From positions 23,132,566 to 23,196,565 of the forward strand of contig NC_058063.1 of assembly GCF_020085105.1 (NCBI RefSeq): DNA of 64,000 nucleotides. Reading direction: 5' to 3'. A program made the position numbers and the translations under genes. This document shows, piece by piece, positions 46,478 through 57,855 of this stretch (within the stretch, counting starts at the first letter, position 1; each line of letters starts with the position of its first letter). The stretch comes from Siniperca chuatsi (lineage: Eukaryota > Chordata > Actinopteri > Centrarchiformes > Sinipercidae). The notes beneath the pieces were generated by a model. The model was not told where the DNA came from, made no database searches, and saw nothing but the letters and a program-made list of their open reading frames with translations.

Positions 46478-49400
46478 CTACAGAACTGAAGGTAGAAAAT
46501 AAGCAGTTTCATTATTTAAATTTATCTTCATCTTTGGCACGGTATCAAAATGTGCTTACTGAGGCCTTGAGGACACCTCAGGTCCTGCACTGGAGACTTT
46601 AACACTAACACACAATGTCTGCTGCTACTTTTTGTTTTCAGTGTTAACAATAACAAACACCTCTCTGTTTAATATAATACAGTTCAACAGCAGCACAAAC
46701 TACATCTTACGAAATGATCAACACAAACTGAACATTATAACCTTCATGAAGGAGGATTTATTACAGGACTTAAATCTAGCTAGCTGTACCTAATAAACTG
46801 GACACTGAGTGTTTCCTCCAACGCACACTCCCAACATCCTGACTGGACATTTCACTTTCCTGTTGGACTCTTACCGCCTTTTTTGAGCACATTTGTCTGA
46901 GAGTCCTCTAACAGACAGACTCTGAGGTTTAGAGGAGCCCGCCTCCAGCGCTTCCTCCTCACAGACTGACCTCTGCAAGAAAATCAAGGAAAAAAATCTA
47001 GCAATCCTTCAATGTAGTTCTGTGTGTCAGTGTTATTCCCCAACATACCCAAATCTTTCTGTCTCACTCCCAAGGAAACATTATGTAGTAACATCATATC
47101 ATGTTTGAACCTAGGATTTGATATCTGATGATCCGGATCCCTGAGATCCTCCTGATCTAGACTGGTGTTCTGTGCTGGTTCCTCAACAGACTCCTCCTTC
47201 TCATCTTCACCCTCCTCCTCCTCAGCGTGGCCTAAGATGTCCCGGCTCCTCGAGTCCTCCACATCTTAACAAAATAATAAAATAAAGAGTCAAAAATGTG
47301 ATTTTGTTTAAATTCTGAAAGCTTAGTTTTAACTTATTTCCTCTCCCATTAATTATCTCACGACCCCTCAGATTTATCTGGTGACCCTTTGGAGGGGCCC
47401 GACCCCAAGGTTGGGAACCACTGGACTGAACTAGCTAACCGTATACATAAAGCAGTTCAAACTAGCTAACTGTGTATAAAGCAGTTCAAACTAGCTAACC
47501 GTGTATAAAGCAGTTCAAACTAGCTAACCGTACATAAAGTAGTTCAAACTAGCTAACCGTATACATAAAGCAGTTCAAACTAGCTAACTGTGTATAAAGT
47601 AGTTCAAACTAGCTAACTGTGTATAAATAATTAAAACTAGCTGACTGTATATAAAGCAGTTCAAACTAGCTGACTGTATATAAAGTAGTTCAAACTAGCT
47701 GACTGTATATAACGTAGTTCAAAGTAGCTAATCGTATATACGTAAATAATTAAAACTAGCTGACTGTATATAAAGCAGTTCAAACTAACTAACCGTACAT
47801 AAAGCAGTTCAAACTAGCTACCTGTGTATAAAGCAGTTCAAACTAGCTAACCGTGTATAAAGTAGTTCAAACTAGCTAACCGTGTATAAAGCAGTTCAAA
47901 CTAGCTAACCGTGTATAAAGCAGTTCAAACTAGCTAACCGTGTAAAAAGTAGTTCAAACTAGCTAACCGTACATAAAGTAGTTCAAACTAGCTAACCGTA
48001 CATAAAGCAGTTCAAATTAGCTAACCGTGTACATAAAGCAGTTCAAACTAGCTAACTGTGTATAAAGTAGTTCAAACTAGCTGTGTATAAATAATTAAAA
48101 CTAGCTAACTGTGTATAAATAATTAAAACTATATAAAGCAGTTCAAACTAACTGACTGTATATAAAGCAGTTCAAACTAACTGACTGTATATAAAGCAGT
48201 TCAAACTAACTGACTGTATATAAAGCAGTTCAAACTAGCTGACTGTATATAAAGCAGTTCAAACTAGCTGACTGTATATAAAGCAGTTCAAACTAGCTGA
48301 CTGTCTATAACGTAGTTCAAAGTAGCTAATCGTATATACGTAAATAATTAAAACTAGCTGACTGTATATAAAGCAGTTCAAACTAGCTGACTGTATATAA
48401 AGCAGTTCAAACTAACTGACTGTATATAAAGCAGTTCAAACTAGCTGACTGTATATAAAGCAGTTCAAACTAACTGACTGTATATAAAGCAGTTCAAACT
48501 AACTGACTGTATATAAAGCAGTTCAAACTAGCTGACTGTATATAACGTAGTTCAAAGTAGCTAATCGTATATACGTAAATAATTAAAACTAGCTGACTGT
48601 ATATAAAGTAGTTCAAACTAACTAACCGTACATAAAGCAGTTCAAACTAGCTACCTGTGTATAAAGCAGTTCAAACTAGCTAACCGTGTATAAAGCAGTT
48701 CAAACTAGCTAACCGTGTATAAAGCAGTTCAAACTAGCTAACCGTGTAAAAAGTAGTTCAAACTAGCTAACCGTGTAAAAAGTAGTTCAAACTAGCTACC
48801 TGTGTATAAAGTAGTTCAAACTAGCTAACCGTGTATAAAGCAGTTCAAACTAGCTAACCGTGTACATAAAGTAGTTCAAACTAGCTAACTGTGTATAAAG
48901 TAGTTCAAACTAGCTGTGTATAAATAATTAAAACTAGCTAACTGTATATAAAGCAGTTCAAACTAACTGACTGTATATAAAGCAGTTCAAACTAACTGAC
49001 TGTATATAAAGCAGTTCAAACTAGCTGACTGTATATAAAGCAGTTCAAACTAGCTGACTGTATATAAAGTAGTTCAAACTAGCTGACTGTATATAACGTA
49101 GTTCAAAGTAGCTAATCGTATATACGTAAATAATTAAAACTAGCTGACTGTATATAAAGTAGTTCAAACTAACTGACTGTATATAAAGTAGTTCAAACTA
49201 ACTAACCGTACATAAAGTAGTTCAAACTAGCTAACTGTGTATAAAGTAGTTCAAACTAGCTAACTGTGTATAAAGTAGTTCAAACTAGCTAACTGTGTAT
49301 AAAGCAGTTCAAATTAGCTGACTGTATATAAATAATTAAAATTAGCTGACTGTATATAAAGCAGTTCAAACTAGCTGACTGTATATAAAGCAGTTCAAAC

Positions 49401-52400
49401 TAACTGACTGTTTATAAAGCAGTTCAAACTAGCTGACCATATAAAGTAGTTAGCTGAAATTAGCTGACTGTATATAAAGCAGTTCAAACTAGCTAACTGT
49501 ATATAAAGTAGTTCAAACTAGCTGACTGTATATAAAGTAGTTCAAACTAGCTGACTGTATATAACGTAGTTCAAACTAGCTGACTGTATATAAAGTAGTT
49601 CAAACTAGCTAACGTATGTAAATAATTAAAACTAGCTGACTGTATATAAAGCAGTTCAAACTAGCTGACTGTATATAAAGCAGTTCAAACTAGCTGACTG
49701 TATATAACGTAGTTCAAAGTAGCTAATCGTATATACGTAAATAATTAAAACTAGCTGACTGTATATAAAGTAGTTCAAACTAACTAACCGTACATAAAGC
49801 AGTTCAAACTAGCTACCTGTGTATAAAGCAGTTCAAACTAGCTAACTGTGTATAAAGTAGTTCAAACTAGCTAATCGTGTATAAAGTAGTTCAAACTAGC
49901 TAATCGTGTATAAAGCAGTTCAAACTAGCTAACCGTGTATAAAGCAGTTCAAACTAGCTACCTGTGTATAAAGCAGTTCAAACTAGCTAACTGTGTATAA
50001 AGTAGTTCAAACTAGCTAATCGTGTATAAAGTAGTTCAAACTAGCTAATCGTGTATAAAGCAGTTCAAACTAGCTAACCGTGTATAAAGCAGTTCAAACT
50101 AGCTAACCGTGTATAAAGCAGTTCAAACTAGCTAACCGTGTAAAAAGTAGTTCAAACTAGCTAACCGTACATAAAGTAGTTCAAACTAGCTAACCGTACA
50201 TAAAGTAGTTCAAACTAGCTAACCGTACATAAAGCAGTTCAAACTAGTTAACCGTATACATAAAGCAGTTCAAACTAGCTAACTGTATACAAAGCAGTTC
50301 AAACTAACTGACTGTATATAAAGCAGTTCAAACTAACTGACTGTATATAAAGCAGTTCCAACTAGCTGACTGTATATAAAGCAGTTCAAACTAGCTGACT
50401 GTATATAAAGCAGTTCAAACTAGCTGACTGTATATAAAGCAGTTCAAACTAGCTGACTGTCTATAACGTAGTTCAAAGTAGCTAATCGTATATACGTAAA
50501 TAATTAAAACTAGCTGACTGTATAGAAAGTAGTTCAAACTAACTGACTGTATATAAAGTAGTTCAAACTAACTAACCGTACATAAAGCAGTTAAAACTAG
50601 CTACCTGTATATAAAGCAGTTCAAACTAGCTGACTGTATATAAAGTAGTTCAAACTAGCTGACTGTATATAAAGCAGTTCAAACTAGCTAACCGTACATA
50701 AAGTAGTTCAAACTAGCTAACCGTACATAAAGCAGTTCAAACTAGTTAACCGTATACATAAAGCAGTTCAAACTAGCTAACTGTATACAAAGCAGTTCAA
50801 ACTAACTGACTGTATATAAAGCAGTTCAAACTAACTGACTGTATATAAAGCAGTTCCAACTAGCTGACTGTATATAAAGCAGTTCAAACTAGCTGACTGT
50901 ATATAAAGCAGTTCAAACTAGCTGACTGTATATAAAGCAGTTCAAACTAGCTGACTGTATATAAAGCAGTTCAAACTAGCTGACTGTATATAAAGCAGTT
51001 CAAACTAGCTGACTGTCTATAACGTAGTTCAAAGTAGCTAATCGTATATACGTAAATAATTAAAACTAGCTGACTGTATATAAAGTAGTTCAAACTAGCT
51101 GACTGTCTATAACGTAGTTCAAAGTAGCTAATCGTATATACGTAAATAATTAAAACTAGCTGACTGTATATAAAGTAGTTCAAACTAACTGACTGTATAT
51201 AAAGTAGTTCAAACTAACTAACCGTACATAAAGCAGTTAAAACTAGCTACCTGTATATAAAGCAGTTCAAACTAGCTGACTGTATATAAAGTAGTTCAAA
51301 CTAGCTGACTGTATATAAAGCAGTTCAAACTAGCTGACTGTATATAAAGCAGTTCAAACTAGCTGACTGTATATAACGTAGTTCAAAGTAGCTAATCGTA
51401 TATACGTAAATAATTAAAACTAGCTGACTGTATATAAAGCAGTTCAAACTAGCTGACTGTCTATAACGTAGTTCAAAGTAGCTAATCGTATATACGTAAA
51501 TAATTAAAACTAGCTGACTGTATATAAAGCAGTTCAAACTAGCTAACTGTGTATAAATAATTAAAACTAGCTGACTGTATATAACGTAGTTCAAACTAGC
51601 TGACTGTATATAAAGCAGTTCAAACTAGCTAACTGTGTATAAATAATTAAAACTAGCTGACTGTATATAAAGCAGTTCAAACTAGCTGACTGTATATAAA
51701 GCAGTTCAAACTAACTGACTGTATATAAAGCAGTTCAAACTAGCTGACTGTATATAAAGCAGTTCAAATTAGCTAACCGTGTACATAAAGCAGTTCAAAC
51801 TAGCTAACCGTATATATAAAGCAGTTCAAACTAACTGACTGTATATAAAGCAGTTCAAACTAGCTGACCATATAAAGTAGTTCAAATTAGCTGACTGTAT
51901 ATAAAGTAGTTCAAACTAGCTAACGTATGTAAATAATTAAAACTAGCTGACTGTATATAAAGTAGTTCAAACTAGCTAACCGTATATACGTAAATAATTA
52001 AAACTAGCTAACACCACAGCACTGAAACAGCCCTTCTCAAAGTCACCAATGACCTTTTAATGAATGCAGACGCAGGCATGTGTTCAAATTCTTGTGCTGC
52101 TGGACTTAAGTGCTGTCTTTGACACAATTTATCATGGCGTTCTTTTAGATAGACTGAGGCACTGGGTGGGCATATCTGGCACTGCACTAGACTGGTTCTC
52201 ATCTTATCTGTCCAATAGGAAATTCTGTGTCAGCATTAAAAACTTCATGTCATCCTTTTCCCATATCAAGTACGGTGTGCCTCAAGGTTCAATTCTGGGA
52301 CCAATACTGTTCTCCTTATACATGCTTCCTTTGGGTGATGTAATCCGCAGACATGGTATTTCTTTTCATTGTTATGCGGATGACACGCAGTTGTACCTCC

Positions 52401-55400
52401 CTGTCGAGCCCACTGACCTTAGTACGCTGAGTTCTCTGCAGGACTGCCTGTCTGACATAAAAAATTTGATGTCGATAAATTTTCTTCAGCTCAACTCAAA
52501 CAAAACTGAAATCCTTGTAATTGGGCCCCAACACATCACTAAACAAATACTGCCATCTACTGGTAACCTGTCACAACATAACAAGCCTGTTGCAAGAAAT
52601 CTTGGTGTCCTGTTTGATAACAATTTATGTTTTGAGCAACATATCACTAAGCTTGTCCAATTATGTTTTTATCACTTCAGAAACATTGCAAAAATACGAT
52701 CTATTTTAAAGTTTAGTGATGCAGAAACTGTTGTACATGCTTTTATTTTCTCACGCCTCGATTATTGTAACAGCCTGTTCACTTGTCTTAATCTAAACAC
52801 TCTGACAGACTGCAGACTGTACAGGACTCAGCTGCTCGGCTGTAAACCAGGACCCAGAGGTGCGACCACATCACACCTGTTTCAGCCTCTTTACATCGGC
52901 TCCCTGTTTGTTTTAGAATTGATTTTAAGATCTTGTTTATTTCTTTTAAGGCTCTTCATGGCCTGGCTCCAGACTATATTTTAGACCTTGTAATCCCTTA
53001 TGAACCTTCACGTAGTCTGAGATCTTCGGGCAGGGGTCTCCTGTCTGTTCCTGAGTCCAGGATGGAAACTAAGGGGGACAGAGCTTTGGCCATCAGGGCC
53101 CCGAGGCTCTGGATCAACCTGTCCGAAGACATCAGGCTGTCTGAGTCAGAGTCTTCGTTTAAGTCTCGTCTCAAAACACATTTTTATCTGAAAGCAGATC
53201 CTGATTTTACCTGAACTGGCTGTTTATTTTATTGCTTTTGTGTATTTTATGTATTTTATTTCTTTATATTTCGTCATTCACTGTGGTATTTTATTTCTCT
53301 TGTTGTGAAGCACTTTGTTTTGATAAGTGCTCTATAAATAAAGTTTTATTATTATTATTAACTGTATATAAAGTAATTAAAACTAGCTCCACCTCAAGCA
53401 GCTACAACAGCCGAGGAAGGAACAACCTGAAGAAGACCAACTTCCACTGCTGAGGTCACGTGATTTCCTGTCAACTGCAGAATTGCTCTTGCGGAGGTCT
53501 GCCATTTTATGTCTGCAGCTAGGTATTCTCGTAAAGCGTAGGCGACTGAGTTTCACTATACAGTCCTATTTACTTTTGTATGTTCAGCTAACCTAGCTTT
53601 CATTACAAACACACATTCGTTTGCCTCATAAATAACAGCAATTCATCGATCACCTTGATCTTGCAGAAATTGTGAATGTGTCATTCCCCCGTTGTCGCCA
53701 CACTCGTGTGCGCGCTTGGTATAAGCGCATTAAAGCAGTTGCTGATAAAAGGCACTTTGTTTGGGCGTAAAACAAAAGCCTTTGCCAATAACACAAAGGC
53801 CCTTCTTGAGTTAGATATGCAGGAAAAACCCTCATAATTATGCATTAATGTGTTCATCACTTTAATGTTGCAGTTGATAAATGTGGAGCTAATTTTAAAT
53901 ACTTTTTATACTGCTGAGTAGCTTAATCTACAATACCACATTATCAAGTAGCAGAAAATGGAAACTATTTTTAAAGTGGATTTAAAGACGTACTCTGCTC
54001 ATATTTGTGCCGCACTTCCTCTTCAGGGAGTTCAGCTGCTCCTCCAGCCGCCGGCTCAGAGACAGGAAACTGGTCATCTGGATCACAGACAGACAGTATT
54101 GTTTTTTATTCAATTAAAACCTAATAATCACATCAGAATTCTGTTTTTCTTAGGAACAACTAAAGACTTATTTTGCTGAAACACTATTGAATTAATTCAT
54201 TAATTCAGTAATCAATTAATTACTTGGGTAAATGTACTTAGTTTGCTACTTTCCACCACTGGTCCCATTAGGGTGATATTTACCGCTGAGTGGCAACGCT
54301 TTAGATTACAACCTGCAGCGTACAGCGTAATTACTCCGGAGTTACGGTGTCGTCTTTTGTACTAACAGTGCACCAGTACGTACCAATACATATGTAGGCA
54401 CTGGGGAACAAGAAGTGAAGTTATGGAATAAGGAGCAAGCAATTCAGGATCTTACAAAGAACTTATAATGCAGTTATTATTTAACTCCTGGGTACCTTTT
54501 CTATTATTACAGGGTGCAGTGTTACCATAAAACTGAGCAGAAGTCTGGACGTTTCAGGGACGATGGAGTGATGACTTCTGCATTTAATCATGTGGTTTTA
54601 TTTAAAAATGACTTTATTACCAACAAACAGGCAAAAAAAATCCACTAATTATCACCAGAGAAATGTTTGATCTGCTCAGTCACCATTGTCCTTTGGTGCT
54701 GATCCAGGAACTAGCCTGGTGGTTATTGTGGCCATGTGGTCTGGGTTAGGTACATGTTCAAAATCTCCATCTGACTTGAGGATAAAGGAGAGCTCAGCTT
54801 CAAGACCCAGATTCAAGTCCCAGCCATCAAACCTGTGAGCTTTATTACTCTGTAACTGAATGTAACAAGGGCGGAACTAAAGTGCTATAAGCCGTGTTTC
54901 CACCGCAGGAACTTTCCTCAGGGACCAGGAACCTTTGGAGGAACTCAGTGTGTTTCCACCGCAGAGACCAGAGTCTAAATTAAGTACCGGGGACATTATT
55001 TTACCACACTGGAACTGTGGGGGTGGAGCTTTAAGCGTTGACCATTTCCGATTTGTTGAGGACTCGCAGCATTTAATTTCAGGCGCCATTTTTAAATATC
55101 TGCAGCCGCAATCCAACTTTTGTGCTTCAACACATCGACATGCAGCCGCAGATGAAAGGTTACAACAGATGGACCGACGACGAAGTCCAGGTCTTGCTGA
55201 GTATTTAGGCTGAGGACAAAATCCTGCGATGATTGTAAACAGCGACCAGAAACAATAAGGTGTACGCCAAAATCTCCAGAAAGTTAAGCGAGCTGAAAAT
55301 TGTTCACACCGGGAGAAGATTAAAAATCTCAAACAAGATTACAAGAAAATCAAGGACCACAACAACCGGGCTCCGACCGGCGGACCAGCAAGTGGTTCGA

Positions 55401-56878
55401 CCGCCTGGGTCACAGGACAGGTAGTTACAGGTAACAAGGGGGGAACTACCACCGCATATATACAGTATCTAACTTACTCTGTAACTACAGAGAACAATAT
55501 GAGAACAGTTTGTTTCGATTTGACTTGCCTGAAAACATGGAAGAACAAACTAAATTAACTGAGGACTATATTAACCATATATATGTGCTGTGATTCATAC
55601 CTTGTGCTTTAGCTTTCTATATTTGCATTTATTTCCTGGGATGAAAGGAGGCCGTGCAGCGCTGACAAAAGGTAAAGTTGCACCTTGAGGAGCTGCAGTG
55701 CTGATTGAACACAACTGCCAGGGAGAAAGAAGACTTTCAACATTTTAACCACTGATCTGTCCGCACGTGGTTTCACCAAAACACCAGCGAGAGACATCTA
55801 GGGTTCCCACCTGTGTTCCCAAGTAAACGCACAGATGTTCCCCGTAGTTCTTTTAAGTGCTGCAAAATGATAAAGGAACGATGTAGTTCGCCTGTCTGTT
55901 GGTAATAAAGTCATTTTTAAATAAAATCACATAAGATTAAATGCAGAAGTCATCACTCCATCCTCCCTGAAACGTCCAGACTTCTGCTCAGTTTTACAGT
56001 TTTGTGGTGTTTGTAAGCGCAGAAAGTCCAAGATCCAAGATGTCCAGAGGGCTGTTTCTCTCACGCGTCCAGTTTCCTGCTCGGTAGGTTTTATATATCC
56101 TGTAATAATAGAAAAGGTACCCAGTAGTTAAATGATAACTAAATACTGACACCAAAACTCCGGAGTAATTAACTAAATCTAAAGCGACACCAAATTTAAT
56201 AGTGATAAAATCAGATTAGTGCAGATTCAAAGTGCTTAAAACTCGCTCAATCAGAAACTCTCTTCAATTAAAAAGCTCATGGTCCAGAATCAGAAATACT
56301 TTATTGATCCTGAGGGGAAACTCTTTTGTTACAGCAGCTCACTGTCACGTCAGTGCACACAGGAATAGAAGTATTAAGCAAATCAAATATAACACACTAT
56401 AATACAGGCAAGATAATTTAAGTACAAGTGGGTATAAAGTATAAAAGCTAAAATAAGTGTAAAGTACAAAGTGATTTAGAGGTTGATGATAAGTATGTAC
56501 AGTATAATACAATGTAATAATATAAGTAATAAGTAATAGTACAATATTGAGAACACCCCTGGTTTAGATTTGTATGATTTTAAATCACCAGATTTTTAAA
56601 TGGAGTTTGGTACACAGCGTCAGTTACCCACCTATCCTGCAGAGTGCGACCCGAGGCTGCAGGAGAAGCTCCAGCTGCCTCCTCTGCCGGTGGATCTCCT
56701 GCCTCAAGCCCGAAGCCTCCTCCTCGTAACCGGCTACGGTTCTCTCTACAACCGCGAAGATTTCCTGCGCGGCTGTTGTCAGTTTCTCGGTGATGATTCC
56801 TCTCAGGATCTCCGCTTTAGACAGTTTATAGTCCACAGAGTCCACCGAGGAAACAGACATCACGTTAAGCGTCGCCAT
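45072..56878 (-). CDS. Zinc-finger gene 2: C2H2 protein with coiled coil, one hook-type exon, reduced domain
   Basis: Exons (minus): 56632-56878, 53994-54077, 47111-47264, 46875-46972, optional 46560-46604, 45072-46477; 662 residues without the optional exon, 677 with it. All borders are AG/GT and in phase. Exon 1 encodes the [20 protein letters not shown] coil; exon 2 an acidic/Ala segment; exon 3 (154 nt, same length as gene 1 exon 3) ends [12 protein letters not shown], matching DLKDPDYQIPP; exon 4 has the basic [11 protein letters not shown] instead of GRP, then [10 protein letters not shown]. The last exon has an Asp run from a CAT microsatellite, DDWKPDN, and 12 C2H2 fingers. Intron 2 (about 6.7 kb) holds the 29-bp array and an L2 element. 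Predicted nuclear DNA-binding protein; target unknown. The exon 6 acceptor (CTGTAG/AAAAAGTGG) is the least certain border. Confidence 0.82.
46277..46312 (+). repeat. CAT/ATC microsatellite inside gene 2 coding sequence
   Basis: Encodes a run of Asp residues on the minus strand within the acidic head. Confidence 0.9.
46560..46604 (-). other. Vestigial domain exon of gene 2 (45 nt, optional)
   Basis: After a TGTGTTAG acceptor it encodes [15 protein letters not shown] then A/GTAAGC. This equals the first 15 residues or so of the gene 1 domain exon; the remaining two-thirds are gone. Its length is a multiple of three and both borders are phase 1, so it can be included or skipped. Confidence 0.6.
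47335..47423 (+). repeat. Transposon end with hAT-like terminus flanking the large array
   Basis: Reads TCCTCTCCCATTAATTATCT, GACCCTTTGGAGGGGCCCGA and GGTTGGGAACCACTG, ending at 47423. Its reverse complement starts CAGTGGTTCCCAACC, a typical hAT-type end. The same sequence flanks array 1 at 43725-43804. Confidence 0.7.
47424..52012 (+). repeat. 29-bp tandem array with higher-order structure (array 2)
   Basis: About 155 copies of a unit like AGTTCAAACTAGCTGACTGT + ATATAAAGC (29 bases). Two main variants alternate in blocks: TAACCGTGTATAAAG and TGACTGTATATAAAG. A distinctive marker (TAACGTAGTTCAAAGTAGCT, then AATCGTATATACGTAAATAATT) recurs at about 47713, 48306, 48545, 49096, 49706, 50463, 51019, 51108, 51374 and 51464, showing longer repeat blocks. 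The unit matches the inside of the MITE family (AGTATATAAAGTAGTTAAAA type). Confidence 0.95.
52013..53355 (+). mobile_element. L2-type LINE, 5'-truncated, inserted in the array
   Basis: The frame 52064-52984 encodes reverse transcriptase motifs: [36 protein letters not shown] and the [11 protein letters not shown] catalytic motif. A second frame (52933-53214) continues with [16 protein letters not shown] and [17 protein letters not shown], so a frameshift separates them. The 3' end reads GTGCTCTATAAATAAAG then ATT repeats. The 29-bp array sequence continues on both sides. Confidence 0.92.
53356..53430 (+). repeat. Rest of the array and MITE right part after the LINE
   Basis: ACTGTATATAAAGTAATTAA, then AACTAGCTCCACCTCAAGCA and GCTACAACAG, the same order as 44150-44190 in array 1. 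Confidence 0.8.
53830..53960 (-). repeat. MITE fragment, reverse orientation
   Basis: The reverse strand reads TACTGCTTGATAATGTGG-like text then AGCTACTCAGCAGTATAAAA and ATTAGCTCCACATTTATC, which is the internal segment from which the 29-bp unit appears to derive. Confidence 0.55.
54330..56175 (+). mobile_element. PIF/Harbinger-like element with long inverted ends and a Myb/SANT remnant
   Basis: Left end ATTACTCCGGAGTTACGGTG (54330) and right end CCAAAACTCCGGAGTAATTA (about 56153) are inverted. Inner landmarks GGGTACCTTTTCTATTATTA, ACTGAGCAGAAGTCTGGACG and ATGACTTCTGCATTTAATC recur inverted on the right, giving about 300 bp of inverted arms. Between them, at 55140-55430 on the plus strand, a broken frame reads [16 protein letters not shown] and [13 protein letters not shown]...IVHTG, the Myb/SANT-like DNA-binding domain that accompanies Harbinger transposases. 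Stops interrupt it. The transposase itself is not seen. Confidence 0.7.
56284..56560 (+). repeat. Dispersed repeat (AATACTTTATTGATCC family)
   Basis: CAGAATCAGAAATACTTTAT then TGATCCTGAGGGGAAACTC is a very common teleost repeat, followed by AAGTA-rich text. Confidence 0.65.
56632..56878 (-). CDS. Exon 1 of zinc-finger gene 2 (coiled-coil start)
   Basis: ATG at 56878 starts [20 protein letters not shown], then the shared coil to [14 protein letters not shown] and a phase-1 donor (ATAG/GTGGGT). An upstream in-frame start at 56932 would add 18 residues; I chose the internal Met because gene 1 and gene 3 begin close to the coil. Confidence 0.78.
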
Positions 56879-56999
56879 ATTCTTCGGAGAAAGTCTCAAG
56901 TTTGAAAACTTGATGCATTTCCTTGATGGCACCGCTTGTGATGCGCACGCACACTAATTTTGTCCGACTGAAAAGCGACCAAACCAAAGGTTCCGCTCC

Positions 57000-57245
57000 T
57001 TCTTAAAAGGGACAGTTCACTCTAAAATCACAAACACCTATTTCTCCTCTCACCTGTAGAGCTGTTTATCCATCTGGATTGTTTTGGTGTGAGTTGCAGA
57101 GTTTTGGAGATATCGGCCGCAGAGATGTCTGCCCTTTTTTGAAAATAACAGGACTATATGGCAGAGATTTGTTGTGAGCAGTTTCATGTAGGAACTATTT
57201 TCTTTCTACTGATAGTTCCTACATGAAACTGCTCACAACAAATCT
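57000..57245 (+). repeat. Dispersed repeat ending in a perfect 34-bp hairpin
   Basis: 57005-57160 (GGGACAGTTCACTCTAAAAT, GAGTTTTGGAGATATCGGC) leads into arms 57165-57198 and 57212-57245, which are perfect reverse complements of 34 bases around a 13-base loop. Confidence 0.85.
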
Positions 57246-57339
57246 GTTGTCGTAAATAAAACAAATAACAGCATGTAGGGAGAAAAGACAACCTGGAGTT
57301 TGGATCATTTTATTCTCTATTTTTCCTTTAAAGCTGCAT

Positions 57340-57760
57340 TAATTGATTCTTTTACGACTTGTGAGCAGCAGAACAAGCTGAAAACACATTAACAACTTCT
57401 CAGCTGACCAGTTACACATCCAGCAGCCAGAGCAACAAGATCATCCCTCAAACACGACTCTGACGGGATGCTCACGTTGCTCTGTGTTAGCTGTTTGTTA
57501 ACACGTTAGCTACTTCATATGCTGGTGAGACTGTGGTGGCTGTGCGAAACAATGGGCCTCATGCAAGAACCACTCGTATTCACACCAAATCAAGTGAAAC
57601 AGCAGTCCTCCCATTCATTTGAATGTGGGTGATGCGTTTAGGCTGCGGCCCTGCAGTGAAAACTTTAAACACAATCAAATTTTGGAGAAACGCAACCCGA
57701 CGTCGTGCTGCAATGGCCAAAAATATCACTGAAACCAGGCGGAGCTCATGGACCAGACTA
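57340..57760 (-). repeat. Dispersed repeat fragments
   Basis: 57340-57500 is the inverted counterpart of 43400-43590; 57640-57740 (GGAGAAACGCAACCCGACGT) matches 26185-26240. No gene is seen. Confidence 0.5.
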
Positions 57761-57855
57761 TGATACTCTGCCAGTTGCATCCTCGCTTCGTGAACCCGGC
57801 TTCTATGCGGGAAAATACCAAGAGGCTTCCTTTGGTTGGTTTTCGTTAGTTTGAG

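Noticed and set aside
50971-51594. Minus-strand frames with repeated [13 protein letters not shown] motifs
   Set aside because: Products of the 29-bp array; they follow the unit period and have no start context or homology.
47424-52012. Considered as a CRISPR-like array
   Set aside because: Units are contiguous without spacers, in a vertebrate genome; it is a tandem satellite.
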